64,000 nt of DNA from Mucor racemosus (GCA_027405735.1 JAPEHQ010000003.1:496001-560000), one strand, 5' to 3'. Positions 27,239 to 39,345 are shown, numbered from the stretch's first letter. Numbers and translations are program-made. Notes: generated by a model not told the origin, from the sequence alone.

Positions 27239-28408
27239 TGTTATATCGTCTACCACGTTTCTCTAAAGAGGAGGATTGTATAGCTTACACCCGACTTGGC
27301 CATGTTTATTTCTTTTTTTCGACGGATTCCACTTGCCTCTCAAATACACATGCACTTCTACCGCTACTTCCGGTCCGGACATCGCAGTAGATGAAATAGA
27401 AGTTGTGCTCCAGAAAGTTAATTTTTTTAAAGGATTTTCATTCAACAGCCTAAAAAGAAGTTTTTGTATTTGCTTTATCAATATATTTTAAGGATAACCA
27501 AATATATATCTCTATTTTTTTTAAATTTGCAATCAATCTTTTAAGCGTAATTTTCGAAGACTTTTGTTTACTGCCAACAAAATCTAAAACATAATTTGAA
27601 ATTCCGCTGTCAAATCTTCTTTACTTGTTTCGTTCAGGGCAACGTTAAATTCGCTGAAATACCGATACATGTAAAACTACTCCTAATGATTTTGATAGTA
27701 AAGATTTGGAAAAAAAAGCTTGCGCGACAATTAAAAACAATTACGAGGAGCATTAGCAAAATCAATATCATATATGACTAAAACGCACAAATTTCCCCTA
27801 AAAGATACCATTTGATGACAGCTTCGATTTGTTTAAAAGTATATCTAAAGTACTTTATCTCTTGATAATAATGGTTTTCTCGGACTGAAGTAGTATACCC
27901 TCAATGAAACACTCTTTAACTTTATGTCGGAGTTTGATTACTGTTTTTTTTTTTTGGTTGATTCATCATTTTGTACGAGGATACTTCAATTTGAAAGTAG
28001 GTTTTGAGATCATCTGGATTGACTATACTTTCAAATAAAATCTATACACAATCTATATATACCATATAGCCTATGTCTGTTTGTTTTTCTATGTTTTCAA
28101 ATTTTAAACGCTTTATAAAATTCTTTAGAGATATTATTAGTTTGTGGAATTTGCAGATCAGAATTAATTATTATTATTACTACACTAAATCAACTAGCAA
28201 ATGGTACAATGAAAAAATATCAAATGATATTTTGAGAAAGATTGTAACTCCAATTTATTTTATTTGAATAATATGATTAGGCTCTTTTTGTATATTTAAA
28301 AGGGTATGATATATATGATTTCGTAATTGATATTATATAAGGGAATTGATCTGTCTTTGGTGGAGGCGGGAGGGTTATAGTTGTATTCTTGCGCACTTTT
28401 TTTTTTTA
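27239..28408. other. Intergenic; uL23 promoter side and spacer
   Basis: About 1.2 kb. The first ~250 bp upstream of uL23 include an unusually GC-rich spot for this region (TTCCGGTCCGGACATCG near 27368), a possible regulatory site. Open frames on both strands over 27263-27491 overlap and are not supported. The rest is AT-rich without visible features. Confidence 0.5.
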
Positions 28409-29185
28409 TTAGTATAAGATATTTTCTTGACTTACAAATGTGAACTGATGATGATGGGAATCGTTATCTGAGGTATCTGGTGGGGTTAAGTCTGGTATAA
28501 CAATGGGTAATGTAGCAACAGTGGATGTTTCTCGAAGATGTTGTTTAATTTGTTCTTGTTCTTCTTCTGCTTCTTTTTTGATGGTCAATTTGTCTGCTCT
28601 TCTAAAATATTGTTGCAGATTCTCGATGTCTTTTTTAATGATATTACTAATACCAATCATGTGCAAATACTCCAAAATGCTGTTGATCTTTTGGCCGTTA
28701 TTCAATAGTTGTAAAATGAGATCTTTTGTTTGTTCGCTTTGTCGTCTATGTACGCTATATACTGTTCTATTCTTGGGTATAGTGTGATTATGCTCTCCAT
28801 GGCTTCGCTCAATCACCCAGATTTCGTTTATCAATTTTGCTTTTATAAAACATTGGCAATCTGTTCTTTGAGTACCTTTTTTCCTAGGCTTAACCTCTTT
28901 ATTATTATTATTGACAGTTTTTTTCGATTTTCTCTCTAATTTTGTGAATACGCCTGCATGCTTACACCAAAGATGAACACTTCGAAAATTTGAATTTTTA
29001 ATGCTCATAACTATATTGTGCCTTTGACCAAAGTTTGCAATTTCTGAACGTAAATTGGCAAGTGTCGAGTAAGATTTACCAGGTTCGAATAGACCTTTAA
29101 ACTCATTCAACATCATCTCATTGTTTGTAATGGTATCTTGGGTTAAATTTGTGGTAGAATCTAAGGGTATCACAGTTTCTATCAT
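28409..29185 (-). CDS. FAR1-type DNA-binding domain protein
   Basis: 258 residues in one open frame. Residues ~40-145 match the FAR1 DNA-binding domain of the WRKY-GCM1 zinc-finger group: 'FGQRHNIVMSIKNSNFRSV', then Trp-Cys-Lys-His, a basic linker, the 'TDCQCFIKAK' cysteines, Trp-Val-Ile and the closing 'HGEHNHTI' His pair. The C-terminal part is acidic and Gln/Glu-rich ('KKEAEEEQEQIKQHL') and looks helical. FAR1 domains come from Mutator-like transposases. No transposase core follows, so this is either a domesticated regulator or a remnant. A GTAAGT donor at 28435 leaves open a spliced alternative C-terminus. It diverges from COX7 with 226 bp between starts. Confidence 0.78.
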   Translation of the reverse strand: MIETVIPLDSTTNLTQDTITNNEMMLNEFKGLFEPGKSYSTLANLRSEIANFGQRHNIVMSIKNSNFRSVHLWCKHAGVFTKLERKSKKTVNNNNKEVKPRKKGTQRTDCQCFIKAKLINEIWVIERSHGEHNHTIPKNRTVYSVHRRQSEQTKDLILQLLNNGQKINSILEYLHMIGISNIIKKDIENLQQYFRRADKLTIKKEAEEEQEQIKQHLRETSTVATLPIVIPDLTPPDTSDNDSHHHQFTFVSQENILY

Positions 29186-29283
29186 GATGAATAAGAGGAA
29201 GAAACTCGAGTAAATGTAGTTTCTGATTTTCTAAGGTACAAGACAAGGAATTTCTTCGTTTTTTTTTTTATGTATTAAACAAG

Positions 29284-29291
29284 TGACGTAG
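29284..29291. promoter_or_regulatory. CRE-like TGACGTAG site in a divergent promoter
   Basis: TGACGTAG lies between the FAR1 gene and COX7, about 120 bp from the COX7 start. It matches the core of ATF/CREB bZIP sites. It is supported by sequence match and location only. Confidence 0.35.
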
Positions 29292-29411
29292 CAACAAATT
29301 GCAGCCCCCGTGCAAATGCTGAACCAGAAATTTGTTTTGATTTGATTCATATAATACCTAATCAAATTTCTTTCTTTCTTTAACCCCACTCTTTTCCTAT
29401 ACTTTTTAAAA

Positions 29412-29725
29412 ATGTCTCTCGTCAACAGACCCAACAACATTGCTGCTCAACAAAGATTCTTCCAAGTAAAGTATAAAATGAATGAATAAAAATTTCATAA
29501 AATATTAATAAAAATTTGAAAAATCAACAGGCTCCTTCCAACACTCTTTTGTACCTCCGTGGTCCTAGAGATAAGCTCTTTGTTTACACTACCTTCCTCG
29601 TTCTTGGTACTGGTGTTGTTGGCTCTCTCTGGGGTGCTATCAACATGGCTCGTGTAAGTTTTTAGCACATGAATCAATTTTATCAAAACTGACATTTCTA
29701 TTTTTTCCTATAGGGCAACAAATAA
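29412..29725 (+). CDS. COX7: Cytochrome c oxidase subunit 7 (VIIa type)
   Basis: Three exons (29412-29465, 29531-29653, 29714-29725) with introns of 65 and 60 nt. The last exon holds only three codons and the stop. The 62-residue product has the fungal COX7 pattern: 'QQRFFQ' near the start, then 'LYLRGPRDKLFVYTTFLV', one transmembrane helix (about 37-57) with Gly-rich 'GTGVVGSLWGA', and a short tail ending Gly-Asn-Lys. It is a nuclear-encoded small subunit of respiratory complex IV in the inner mitochondrial membrane. Codon use is biased, in line with good expression. It ends about 180 bp from the 3' end of the convergent OSH3-like gene. Another small inner-membrane subunit is possible but less likely. 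Confidence 0.8.
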
Positions 29726-29904
29726 ATTTGACATTTTTTATTGTTAAAATTAGACATTATTTATATACAAACATATTAAACAACAATTTTAAACTACAAA
29801 AGACGACACACTCAATAATTATTTTATATTAAAAAAATATGTCTTATTTGTCAGAATCTATTCTATATTCTATGTATATATACGTATATGTTTATTTTAT
29901 ATGT

Positions 29905-32798
29905 TTACCATAAGGAAAATTGATCTTTTGGCCATTGGCCAGTTTCTCTAGTTGGCCAGTATTGACCAGAATACAGCCATTCTTCACCTTCACGAGAAAA
30001 CCATCGAGGCAACCATTCTTTACCTTCTGCTTCGATTTCTTTACGTTTATCTCTTTGTTGTTGTTCAATTCTGAGCTTTTCTTCGTCTGCTTCATCAACG
30101 TTTCCTATTGAGATTTATAATTAGATTGAGAGATAAAGTGTTTGTATATCTTTTGTATTACCTTTTTCATATAATTGCTGATCAGGTCTTAATCTTGTAT
30201 CAGTAATTGGTAATTTGCCTTGCTCTAATTCAGTCAATTCATTAAGTTCAGTAGCAAACTTTGTAAAGCCAAAGTATTTATCGGCATTTTTGATACCAGG
30301 TGGACGAGCATTCCAAATGACAGAAAGCTTGCTTTTATCCATGCCAATTTCTTCAGCAAGTGATTCACTCCATTTGCCAACTACACGACGTACTTTCTTG
30401 TTGTTAGAATCATAAAGTGTCGCAATGACATCATTTCGCTTAGTGGGAGCACCAAACAAACCACCACCAGTGCCTTCTTTGAACGTAATAACAGCGTAAT
30501 CGCCCGTTGTTTTATTTACTACTTTGCATTCACCTGAATGCTCCAAGTATTTTTCGCCAGCAATCATATTTTTCATCCAACTAGATGGCTTAAAGAATGT
30601 GTATTGGTCATCATGACCTGTCAATGTTACATGGAAACTGCCTTCAGTCATAAATTCCATTGATTTACCCCAGAATTTACTCTTAATTTGTGTTGATTGC
30701 CAATACTTGAAACCTCTTGCTTCAGCATGAGCTGCAATAATAAGTGGATTATGTGATACCTTTTCTGAAATGAATCGGAAACCCTTATCAGGACGAATGT
30801 TTTCATAAGTTTCAGTCATCATTGGGTTAAAAGGTTTTCTGCCAGTACGATATTGACTTGAAGCATAAGATGAGATTGAAAATACAGTTACATACATGAG
30901 ACGCTCCATAGCATCAGTCAATGTAGAAGCTTTCTCTAATAATTCGCAATATTCTAATTCTTCGCATGCTTTTTGAAGCATATTCAATGGTTCATTCATA
31001 CTAATTGGCATAGCAATTGTGGATAAATCCTTGCCGACATTCTTTCTAAATACAGAAAGGGCTGATCCTGCATCTGCAACAGCTGGGGAAGGTAATTTTG
31101 TACGACGAGTACAATCGCCCATTGAAGTCAAATCCAAAACATCTGTATTACCACTGCTGCTTTGCTCTACAGTTTTCATCATGTTAATTACTCCATTTTT
31201 AGAATAAAAAAATAAAAACTTACCACTATCCTCATCACTACTCTCATCATCAATACTCGATCCTGCTTCAATTACATCATCTTCATCTTCTCCACCACTA
31301 AGTACGATATCTTCTGCATCAAAAAACTGATCGGAATAACCAGACATACGAGAATATATACTAGATGAACGATGAAGATGCTCATAATCTTCGGGAATAG
31401 TATCATCACCTTGTGCTTGCTGAGCACTACTAATAATAGGTGAAATAGAACCAGAACGACGAATACCATTGGAAGCGAAATAGTTTTGCACATTCTTCCA
31501 TTGGGAAATTTGCTCATTAGCATCTGCTAACATTTGCAATTTCTGGTGATCTAATTTTTCCATCAATGGTTGTATCGCTTGTAGATCATTTCTCATCAAA
31601 ACTTGCTCAAGTTCCTCGATAGTCCTGGCCAAAAATAGGGTATTTTGTTGGTGTAAGTTAGATGTTTCCAATCCTTGCTCAATTTCAGCTCTGATTTTCT
31701 TATTATCTCCATAACGAGATGAATGACGCTTACTACCAGAAAGACTTATGCTACTCTTGTTGTATTCATCTTGAGGTATAGGAGAGTCATCATACTCGCC
31801 ATTCTTTCTGCGGGTTTCTGTTAATGCGGATTGCCATAAATCGTAATCTGACTCGGTCAATGTCTTGAGATGATAGAGCATAGTGCCAGAATCAATGTTA
31901 ATTTGGCGTAAATTGGGATTGTATGATATTGTAGACACAAGAATTTGGATAGAACCTCGGGTAACGCTATTTTGGGACGTAGAATAGGAGAATACGCCAG
32001 TAGGTGATAATGTAAACCAACGCTTAGCCCAACCTTGCATTCTCTTACGTTTCTTTTTCAATAACCAGCCTGAAACTTCGTTTTCTGGTACTTTAACATC
32101 CTCAGGATTTCCCAATGCCACAGAATAAGTCAATTTTTTGGGAGTATTTCTTGAAAATGTATTATCTTTTTTTTAAATGTTTAAGCTACCTTTTTTTTTT
32201 TTTTTTTTTTTTTTTTCTCAATGAATTATCAATTCTCTTACCAAATACTAATACGTAATTTCCTGGTTCCTCTACTACAAAAGTTCCTTCTACTTTTTGA
32301 TCAGATGATTGAGCATGTTGAATAGGAATAATTTCATCCATGCCACCTTCCTTCAATTTGATGGTAGCAACGGACTTTGAACGAGGTCTATTGTTGTGAT
32401 GAATAGAATTGTTTTGACTATGGATAGATTGACTTGAAGAGTGAATGTAATTGGATTCAATATCATCATCCCCTACTGTAGATGTGGATTCTGTAAAAAA
32501 AAAAGTTTTAATTTGCGACATTTTTCCCCAGCTTTTCTTCATTAATTTTACCTTGACTATTGTTTCTATTTGCACCTAATTCTGTAGGGAAAGACATTTG
32601 TCTCTTTTGCAATTGCTGTTGAGCTCGGAATACAATTTCAGAAGAGTTTGGTAAAGGTTCTTTGCCTTTACGACGAAACAATCCAAATGCAATATTATTC
32701 TTTTTCGTTGTAAAAGACCATCTTATGACAGTACCTTTTGTAGGTACGTAGATATTATGTAAATATGAATCTCTCGGTTGAACTTGTACTACTTCCAT
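29905..32798 (-). CDS. OSH3: Oxysterol-binding protein with GOLD, PH and ORD domains (OSH3-like)
   Basis: Five exons: 32798-32552, 32490-32242, 32165-31224, 31166-30162 and 30104-29905, giving 880 residues. The N-terminus is a GOLD domain (about 1-185) interrupted by a Ser/Asn-rich loop. A PH domain follows (about 195-290, 'GWLLKKKRKRMQGWAKRWFT'), then a coiled/acidic linker, and the lipid-binding ORD (about 525-880), ending in 'EWLPRWFSREGEEWLYSG'. This order matches yeast Osh3, which moves sterol or PI4P at ER-plasma membrane contacts. The OSBP signature reads EKVSHNPL instead of EQVSHHPP. The third intron (31167-31223, 57 nt) has no stop and keeps frame. The second (32166-32241) holds a ~32-base A run on the coding strand. 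Neighbours on the same strand are the penta-EF-hand and NADH pyrophosphatase genes. Confidence 0.92.
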
Positions 32799-33384
32799 AT
32801 CTTTTTGTAGTTTTTGAATAAAGGAAAAAAAATGAAAAGAAAAGAAAAAGAAAGGAAAAAGGATATATTTATATAAAGTGATAATATGAGTTTTATTATT
32901 AGGACCTACTACCGAAATTTGATATACAGATTACTATTGTACAGGCTTGTCATCATTAAACCACCATTTTAGGACCTATTTCGTTTTGTCTAGAGTTTTC
33001 TGTACCAAACTAAACTTCTGTTTTTGCTTCTCACATGCTATGCAAGAGCTACATGATATTTTGTTTCTCTATTTGGTTAATCAAATACACGTTCTTTGAA
33101 AAAAGGCAATTGAAATCTGTCACTCAAATTTTTTTTGGGTAAGGTATCAAGAGTTTTTTCTACTGCTTCCCGAAAGGATAAAAAGCATCAAATATTAGAA
33201 ATGTAGTTTTCAGCATGTCAATTATACTTGAGTGTTTTAATTTTGAGAAAAAAGTGAATTTAAATTAAATGTATGCCGCATACAGATTGCAATGTCTTGA
33301 TTTTAAAAAAAGACCGAAAAATGAAGGGTTTTCTTTTTATTTAAAAACAAAAAAAAAGATTGAATGAAGATGGGGTTATATTAT
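32799..33384. other. Intergenic; OSH3 promoter side
   Basis: 586 bp between the OSH3-like start and the 3' end of the penta-EF-hand gene. It has purine-rich runs just upstream of the OSH3-like start. No further gene is visible. Confidence 0.55.
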
Positions 33385-34450
33385 TTAAGCACGTTGACGA
33401 ACGACAAGGTCCAAGAACTATTTGAATTAATGTGAATAATAAAACTCGAAAAAAAAATGCATGAAAATGTTACCTGTTCATAATTAATTTGAATCCAACC
33501 ATCTTGGTCATTATCGAATTGTCTGAAAGAATCAGTCAAGGTCTTCATGGTAACGCAAGCTTGTACAAAATTATCAAATGTAACATCGCCCTTTCCTGTA
33601 TTTTTAATAGTAGCTGTTAATATTGTATTGTTAGAAAAAAAGAGAATTCCCTATTAAAAAAAAAAGATACATTACCATAACGATCAAACTTTTGAATCAA
33701 AGTGGCGATGAATTTAGGTGAAACATTGAAACCAAATGATCTTAAAGCATTACCCATTTCAGCTTGGTTAATACTACCAGAACGATCAGCATCAAAAGCT
33801 TGGAAACATCTCTTCCAATCTTCAATATATTTCCATAAACCAGAGAACTCATTAAAGTTAATTGTACCACTGTTATCTAATTTATAATAACAAAATGTTA
33901 AATTCTCTCTGCCATGTTTCTTTTTTTTTAATAACTTACCAGTATCAAACATATTCACCATTAAACGAACAGTTTCAATATTGAAAGGACTCCAATCACC
34001 GTTAATTAAAGCTCTTTGAAGTTCATCAGCAGAAAGTTGACCAGAGCCATCGGTATCTATTAATTCATAATGATATAAATATTCATTTGTCGGATATCGG
34101 GTTTTGTAATTGTAATTTGTTGAAACCAAGGCAAAAAAGTGTACTTACCAACTGCCTTAAACCATGAAAAGAGTTGTTGATCAACTCCAGGAGGGGGTCC
34201 AGAGGGAGGAGGGGGGGCTACTCAACATTCATAAGCAATTTATACATGATACTCACATTTAAACAAACTTACCGCCACCGTAATTTTGTTGTTGTGCCTG
34301 TCCTTGTTGGCCATAACCTTGTTGGCCATGTCCTTGTTGTTGATAACCTTGCTGTTGGTAACCTTGTTGCTGTTGACCTTGTTGTTGAGGAGGTCTTTGG
34401 CCAGTAGGAGGAGGAGCTCCGTAAGATGGTGGTGGTGGTTGATAAGACAT
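33385..34450 (-). CDS. PEF1: Penta-EF-hand calcium-binding protein (peflin/ALG-2 family)
   Basis: Six exons: 34450-34273, 34217-34149, 34056-33940, 33876-33676, 33613-33474 and 33417-33385, giving 245 residues. The first ~75 residues are a low-complexity Pro/Gln/Gly/Tyr region with repeated 'YQQQGYQQQG' units, as in peflin and yeast Pef1. Five EF-hands follow: 'DTDGSGQLSADE', 'DTDNSGTINFNE', 'DADRSGSINQAE', a degenerate fourth, and 'DNDQDGWIQINYEQ'. It ends 'FLDLVVRQRA'. PEF proteins dimerise through the fifth hand and link calcium to membrane trafficking or ESCRT partners. Splice sites fall inside the first two hands, as often seen in this family. A short antisense Val/Leu-rich frame here is only a shadow of the repeats. 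Confidence 0.93.
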
Positions 34451-34627
34451 GTTTTTTTTTATAAAATAGATTGAAATAAAAGAAGAAGAAAGAAGAAAAC
34501 TAAGCTATACGCGAATAGAATAGGCTTTATTTATACAACACACCGATGACCCTCATATATGTACCCACAAACATAAATAACCCCGCCCCGAGAAACAAAA
34601 AAATAAGAAGGCGAAATAATGATTTAT

Positions 34628-36346
34628 TTACATTTTTGCATTATTAATTGTACTAGATGTTTGCCATTTCTTATCATTGATCCAAGCGTGAACTAATGTA
34701 GATGCAAGTGATCCCTTGGGTGCCATTGAAAAAGTAGAGCTTAAATCACCTTTCAAAGATGCAATTACCTCCGAGCGAGTAAACCATTGAGCAGATTCCA
34801 ATTCATCATCAGAGAAATGAATATCTGTAGATGATGCTTCAGCAATGAACCCAATCATAAGGGAATTAGGGAATGGCTAAGAGAAAAGGAGTGAGTATGT
34901 ATTAGGATATAAATTTTGCTTGGCATTATTTTACCCAAGGTTGACTACTGTGATAGGCCACACGATCAACAACTACGCCTGTTTCTTCAAATGCCTCACG
35001 ACGTACAGCTTCTTCAAGAGTTTCCGCCGCTTCAACAAAACCTAAAATTTATTTATAATTATACCGGTATTCTATTCTTTTGCATTCAAACGTACCAGAA
35101 ATGCAAGAAAACATCTTTTTAGGCCATCTCTTTTGACGGCCCAACAAAATTTTATCACCATTAGGATGAATGATACAAACAATAACGACAGCATCTAATG
35201 TTTTTGTTAGTTTAAAAATGTCTTTTATATAAATAAAGCAATAAACTACCTGTTCTAGGATAGGCAAAGTTTTGAACACCAGTGTGGCTAATGCATTTTT
35301 CCCCTTCTTGATCATTTGTTGTAGGACAACTACGTTTATAACCCGCTTCTTGAGATATCGTACGTTTGCCACAAGCTGAACAAAATTTAGTTCTAGTATT
35401 CCAATCAACTACAAAAAACAACTTGTCAAAAATAAAGAAAAACAAAGGTGGCTCATTCTTATATTTTACCCATAGCAGCTGCTTGTGCAATGATGGCACT
35501 AACTGACTTTTCCATGACAAATGCACGTGGAAGAGTGGGAGAAAACTCGAGATTTTGCGATTCAAATCCTAATACATTTTTGAGTAAATTTGTTATGCTT
35601 ATACATTGCATTTGCTTATACCTTCTACTATTTTGCTGTATTCTTGCTCATTAGCACCTTGAGGTGTCAAATCAAGTGCCCAAATGAATTCGCCATCCTC
35701 TCCATTACCTTGACTTTCATCAATGCCCAGAAAAATTAAAATAATGTCTGTATTGTTTGCAACAAAATCGTTATCTGCGTAAACTCGGTCAACAATAGAT
35801 GACACTTGATCATAACCAACATAATGCAAATTTCCCTCAGAGTCGTACATTGCTTTTAATCCATTCAAAATCATGTATTTTGCTTTGGGTGAACGAGCAA
35901 GTTTAGCAAGAAATTCAGGATTTCCACGATTCCAACCAAATCTTATCAAAATATTGAGTATCATTATAATCGATTTCGACATTCGACCCTTCTTACCTGT
36001 TTAATGGATTACCAGCAAAAACAGCAGTGTAATTTTCTGGAAAAGGAGAACCACCTGTAGCTGTTGCTGAGCCCGTGGTAACAGGTGCTGCGACAGTCAG
36101 TAGCTTTGCAATTTCGTCATTTCCCCAAAAACTAGCCACTTGAGCTGCAGTTTTACCTTCTCCATTGACAATGGATAAATCAGCTTTATTATCTTTTAAA
36201 AACTTGGTTGTCTCTATTTGCCCAAAACGTGCTGCAAAGTGGAGAGGTACCCAACCACGTTCATTCTTATCATTAATGTGTTTGACATTTTTCTTTAAAT
36301 AATCTAAATTTCCTTCCGCTGCTGCTTCAAATATTGTTGTGCTCAT
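34628..36346 (-). CDS. NPY1: NADH pyrophosphatase with ankyrin repeats and Nudix domain (NPY1/NUDT12 type)
   Basis: Seven exons: 36346-35997, 35941-35622, 35568-35470, 35408-35250, 35194-35096, 35041-34935 and 34876-34628, giving 460 residues, like NUDT12. Residues 1-90 carry ankyrin repeats ('[21 protein letters not shown]'). A Nudix-like domain follows, then a zinc ribbon ('FCSACG' and two further Cys), then the Nudix box around 343-365 with the GX5EX7REXXEEXG pattern ('[22 protein letters not shown]'). Next comes the SQPWPFPNS motif diagnostic of NAD(P)H pyrophosphatases. The enzyme cleaves NADH to NMNH and AMP and can remove NAD caps from RNA. The last three residues, Ala-Lys-Met, fit a type 1 peroxisomal signal, in keeping with peroxisomal relatives. 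Confidence 0.93.
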
Positions 36347-37089
36347 TTTTTTTTTTTTATTATTATTTTGATTTGTAAAGAGAGAAATGATCAATATTTC
36401 AGGTACATGGGCTTTAAAAGAATAAATATGTATTTTTTTTCCCTCGGGGTGATACTTAGTAAGCGAGAAACATAGATTAGTAAGTGTATTTCAATAGTAA
36501 TACCCGAAATGTTAATTGGCCAATAAAAATGATATGCGAGCTTGTAAAATCTCCAGTTTGCTTTAACATCATACGAGGATATTCATAATGAATATAAATG
36601 TTTTTAATCTTGTATCCTCGATTCCATCGTTTAATTCAATTTTAAAATCAATTTTAAACAATTTTGGGCACTATTGTGCTATTATCTGGAGCTAAGGACT
36701 TGAAGATATAATAGTTTTGATAAGGATTCTACAAAGGAATACATCCAAATGTGCGAATTAAAAAAAAACATGTACATGGTTTAAAAACAGTTCTCAACGT
36801 AATATCATAATTCAAAAATATAATAAACGCTAAATATTATGCACAAGCGTACAGTTGAATAAAGTATAATTACCAGCTATAGAATGCATTTTTGTATTCG
36901 TTTTATCAATAATAGTTTAGAAAATGCTCAAACAAGAATGATTTTGAAATTTGACAGCAAACTATATATATATATATATATTTTCTATTGAGGTATGCAT
37001 TTAAGCCAATTATCTATCATGAAATCTTTTTTATCAATAACTATATCAAAAAATTTATATTTTTTGAAAAATTAAAAAGTATCTAGCAG
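36347..37089. other. Intergenic, no gene
   Basis: AT-rich, with a TA dinucleotide run at about 36964-36981. The first ~150 bp are the promoter side of the NADH pyrophosphatase gene. Nothing else is recognised. Confidence 0.5.
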
Positions 37090-37445
37090 ACGCCACCTCA
37101 CATGGATTGGTATTCGTAGAGGTCGTATTCTAATTGCTTTCGATAAAATTATGCAGTAAGCTATAGATGCACTTTGATAATGATTTTTCTCGACACACAG
37201 CAGGTTTTAAAAGTTGTCCTTTAAAATCATCATGTCAAAGATGTGTACTACCTACTCTCACGTAAAGTTAGAAGTTATTAGGATCAAAATCTGCCAAGAT
37301 AGAGTTTTTGCCGTCGTTTTTACAATTGAAAAAAAAATTAGATTTCGGATGGTTTCAGGGGTTTTAAGATATTGTCGAATGTTTTCGTCCAATATTGAGC
37401 CAAATGACGTTAGTTTTTAAAAGAAGATGTACTTTCCCTCTATAG
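37090..37445. repeat. Dispersed repeat family D, copy 2
   Basis: Inverted match to 1-330 at the window start, with moderate divergence. It ends CCCTCTATAG where the other copy begins CTATAGGG. Confidence 0.6.
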
Positions 37446-37499
37446 GCCATTGGTATCTGTCCGGAAATAAAAGAGTTAATACAAGAATATAACTATTAC

Positions 37500-38690
37500 T
37501 GGCCTAACATTGATCAAAATTGACCTAAAATCGACTGTAAAAAATTGAGCGTCTAAATTGAGGTGTTAATTTTTTGTATTCACAAGATTGATCCAACTGC
37601 AAGTTACTCTTCATTTTTTGCTTTAGCGAAAAATATTGATTTTCGTCGAAATAATCAAAATAATAGCTGATATTACAGCTTAAACCTATGATGGCTGGCT
37701 TCCAAAATCGATCTGAAAAATTGGTCGAAAAATCGATCGAAAAATGGTTCAAAAAACAAAATCATATAAAAGCTCATGAACCGCAAAGTAAGTAGACCTA
37801 GCGCACTAAATGGTTTTTATACAGTTTTAAATTTTGCATCCATTGAAATAAAAATCAAACAAATGTTTTACATTAAATTGTGCGTAAAATGCAATTGAAA
37901 TTTTTGAGGTTTTTCAAGAATAAACAACATTCTTTATAAGCATAATTTAAATGTAAGTAGTGGAGATAATGCACAATAAAATTATCTATCGATTGAGCCA
38001 TTACTGAGCTTTTTAGCTACATTTTTTGTAGAGAAAACATGATTTTTGTTAATTTTTTTTCAGATTCAGAATTTGGGATGAGGGTATACGAGGGGAAAAT
38101 TGAGGTTAGAAACGAAGGTATCTTTTTGTACACATTTTTGAGAATATCTCCACGAAAAATCAATATTTTTAAAAAAGCTAAATTGGATCTGAGAGATCTC
38201 AATGAGCTCAATGGCATGAATGTAAACAAAACGCTGTTCACTTTAACGAATATTTTGAAATCTACTACAAAAATGTCAAAAAAATGAAAAAAAATAAAAG
38301 TGCTCAGAATTGTTTCATATTTAAATATGTTATAGAGTACTTTAAAACAAGTAAGTTTTGTTATTAAAAAATGTTAGCATAACTTGATTTTCTACAGAGA
38401 TATGAAGGCTCAAAGTTTTGATTTTTCACAATGAATTGGCGGTAAAAATCTGAAAAATTAACATTAAAAAAGCTATACTAACTGCAAAAAATAGGATATT
38501 TCCGGATACTTGTTTTTTGATTAAAGTTGAACAGCTCAGGTACATTGGCATATAATTTTTTCTTATTGTTATTTAGTGAAAAACAAAGTGGAGCAGGAAT
38601 GAAAAGTCAGACCCAGTTTTTAACAAAAAAGTAGTAAGTTTCATGTGCTTTTGAGTATTTTGTCAGACATAAAATAAGTTTAGTGCAATA
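37500..38690 (-). repeat. Dispersed repeat family A, copy A3
   Basis: Same orientation as A2 but more diverged; closest to A4. The open stretch 38039-38287 encodes 'YTFLRISPRKINIFKKAKLD', matching the peptide conserved in the other copies. Confidence 0.75.
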
Positions 38691-38739
38691 AAATTGAAGT
38701 AATTTTATAAAAATAAAAAATAAAATAAAAAATAAAAGC

Positions 38740-39345
38740 GTTGATAAATACAATTATAGTCTTTCCACGGTTTTATTGTGATTAAAAGAAATCTGAAGAA
38801 AAAGAATGATATCTTCATAAAGTATGCTATATTTATAGGAATTGTAAAATAGTGGATGTTTGTGTGTTGATGCCTATTTTACAGGTGTTCAATCATAATG
38901 TCTTTTATTGACATTCTTTTATAAGATACTTGGTTGAGATGTTGATACTTTGTTTGATATGATAGAATATCATTAGATGGATGTTGATCTTTCAACATTC
39001 CAGTTATAATTTAAAATGCAACTGAGCTTATTTTTATGGGATGTGATTCCTTATCTAGAATTACTGCAACTGCGTTTTTATGAGCAGGAGTTTTGGAATA
39101 TTTTATTAATGCAACATAAGTACAGCTTTATATCATAGGTGTCGTGTTGTAGAAGGTTGTATTTTGATCAGGAATACTTCCTTTTACAGGCACCAGCAAT
39201 ATAGAGTTTCCTCGTAATGCTTATTGGGATCTGATTGGAACTCAGTCCTTATGGAGCGAGATTCAGGTACGAATCGAGATCAGTTATTTTTCTAAAATGA
39301 CAATGGCAACTTTGGTCTATAAAACGTGTCATTTCATTGCATTTA
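38740..39345 (-). repeat. Repeat family F, inverted copy
   Basis: Reverse complement of 22639-23250, with shared landmarks including the stretch around TTTCCACGGTTTTATTGT and the end near CGCTCCATAAGGACTGAG. It lies directly next to A3. Confidence 0.75.

Noticed and set aside
27263..27491. Overlapping frames on both strands upstream of uL23
   Set aside because: They overlap each other in the promoter/5' region and show no family signature or splice pattern.
30122..30161. C-terminal extension of the OSH3-like frame to a stop near 30121
   Set aside because: It runs into an intron. Splicing 30162 to 30104 restores the conserved C-terminal 'PRWF' and 'EWLYSG' region of the ORD.
34174..34474. 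Val/Leu-rich plus-strand frames
   Set aside because: They are antisense shadows of the Gln/Gly/Tyr repeats in the penta-EF-hand gene.
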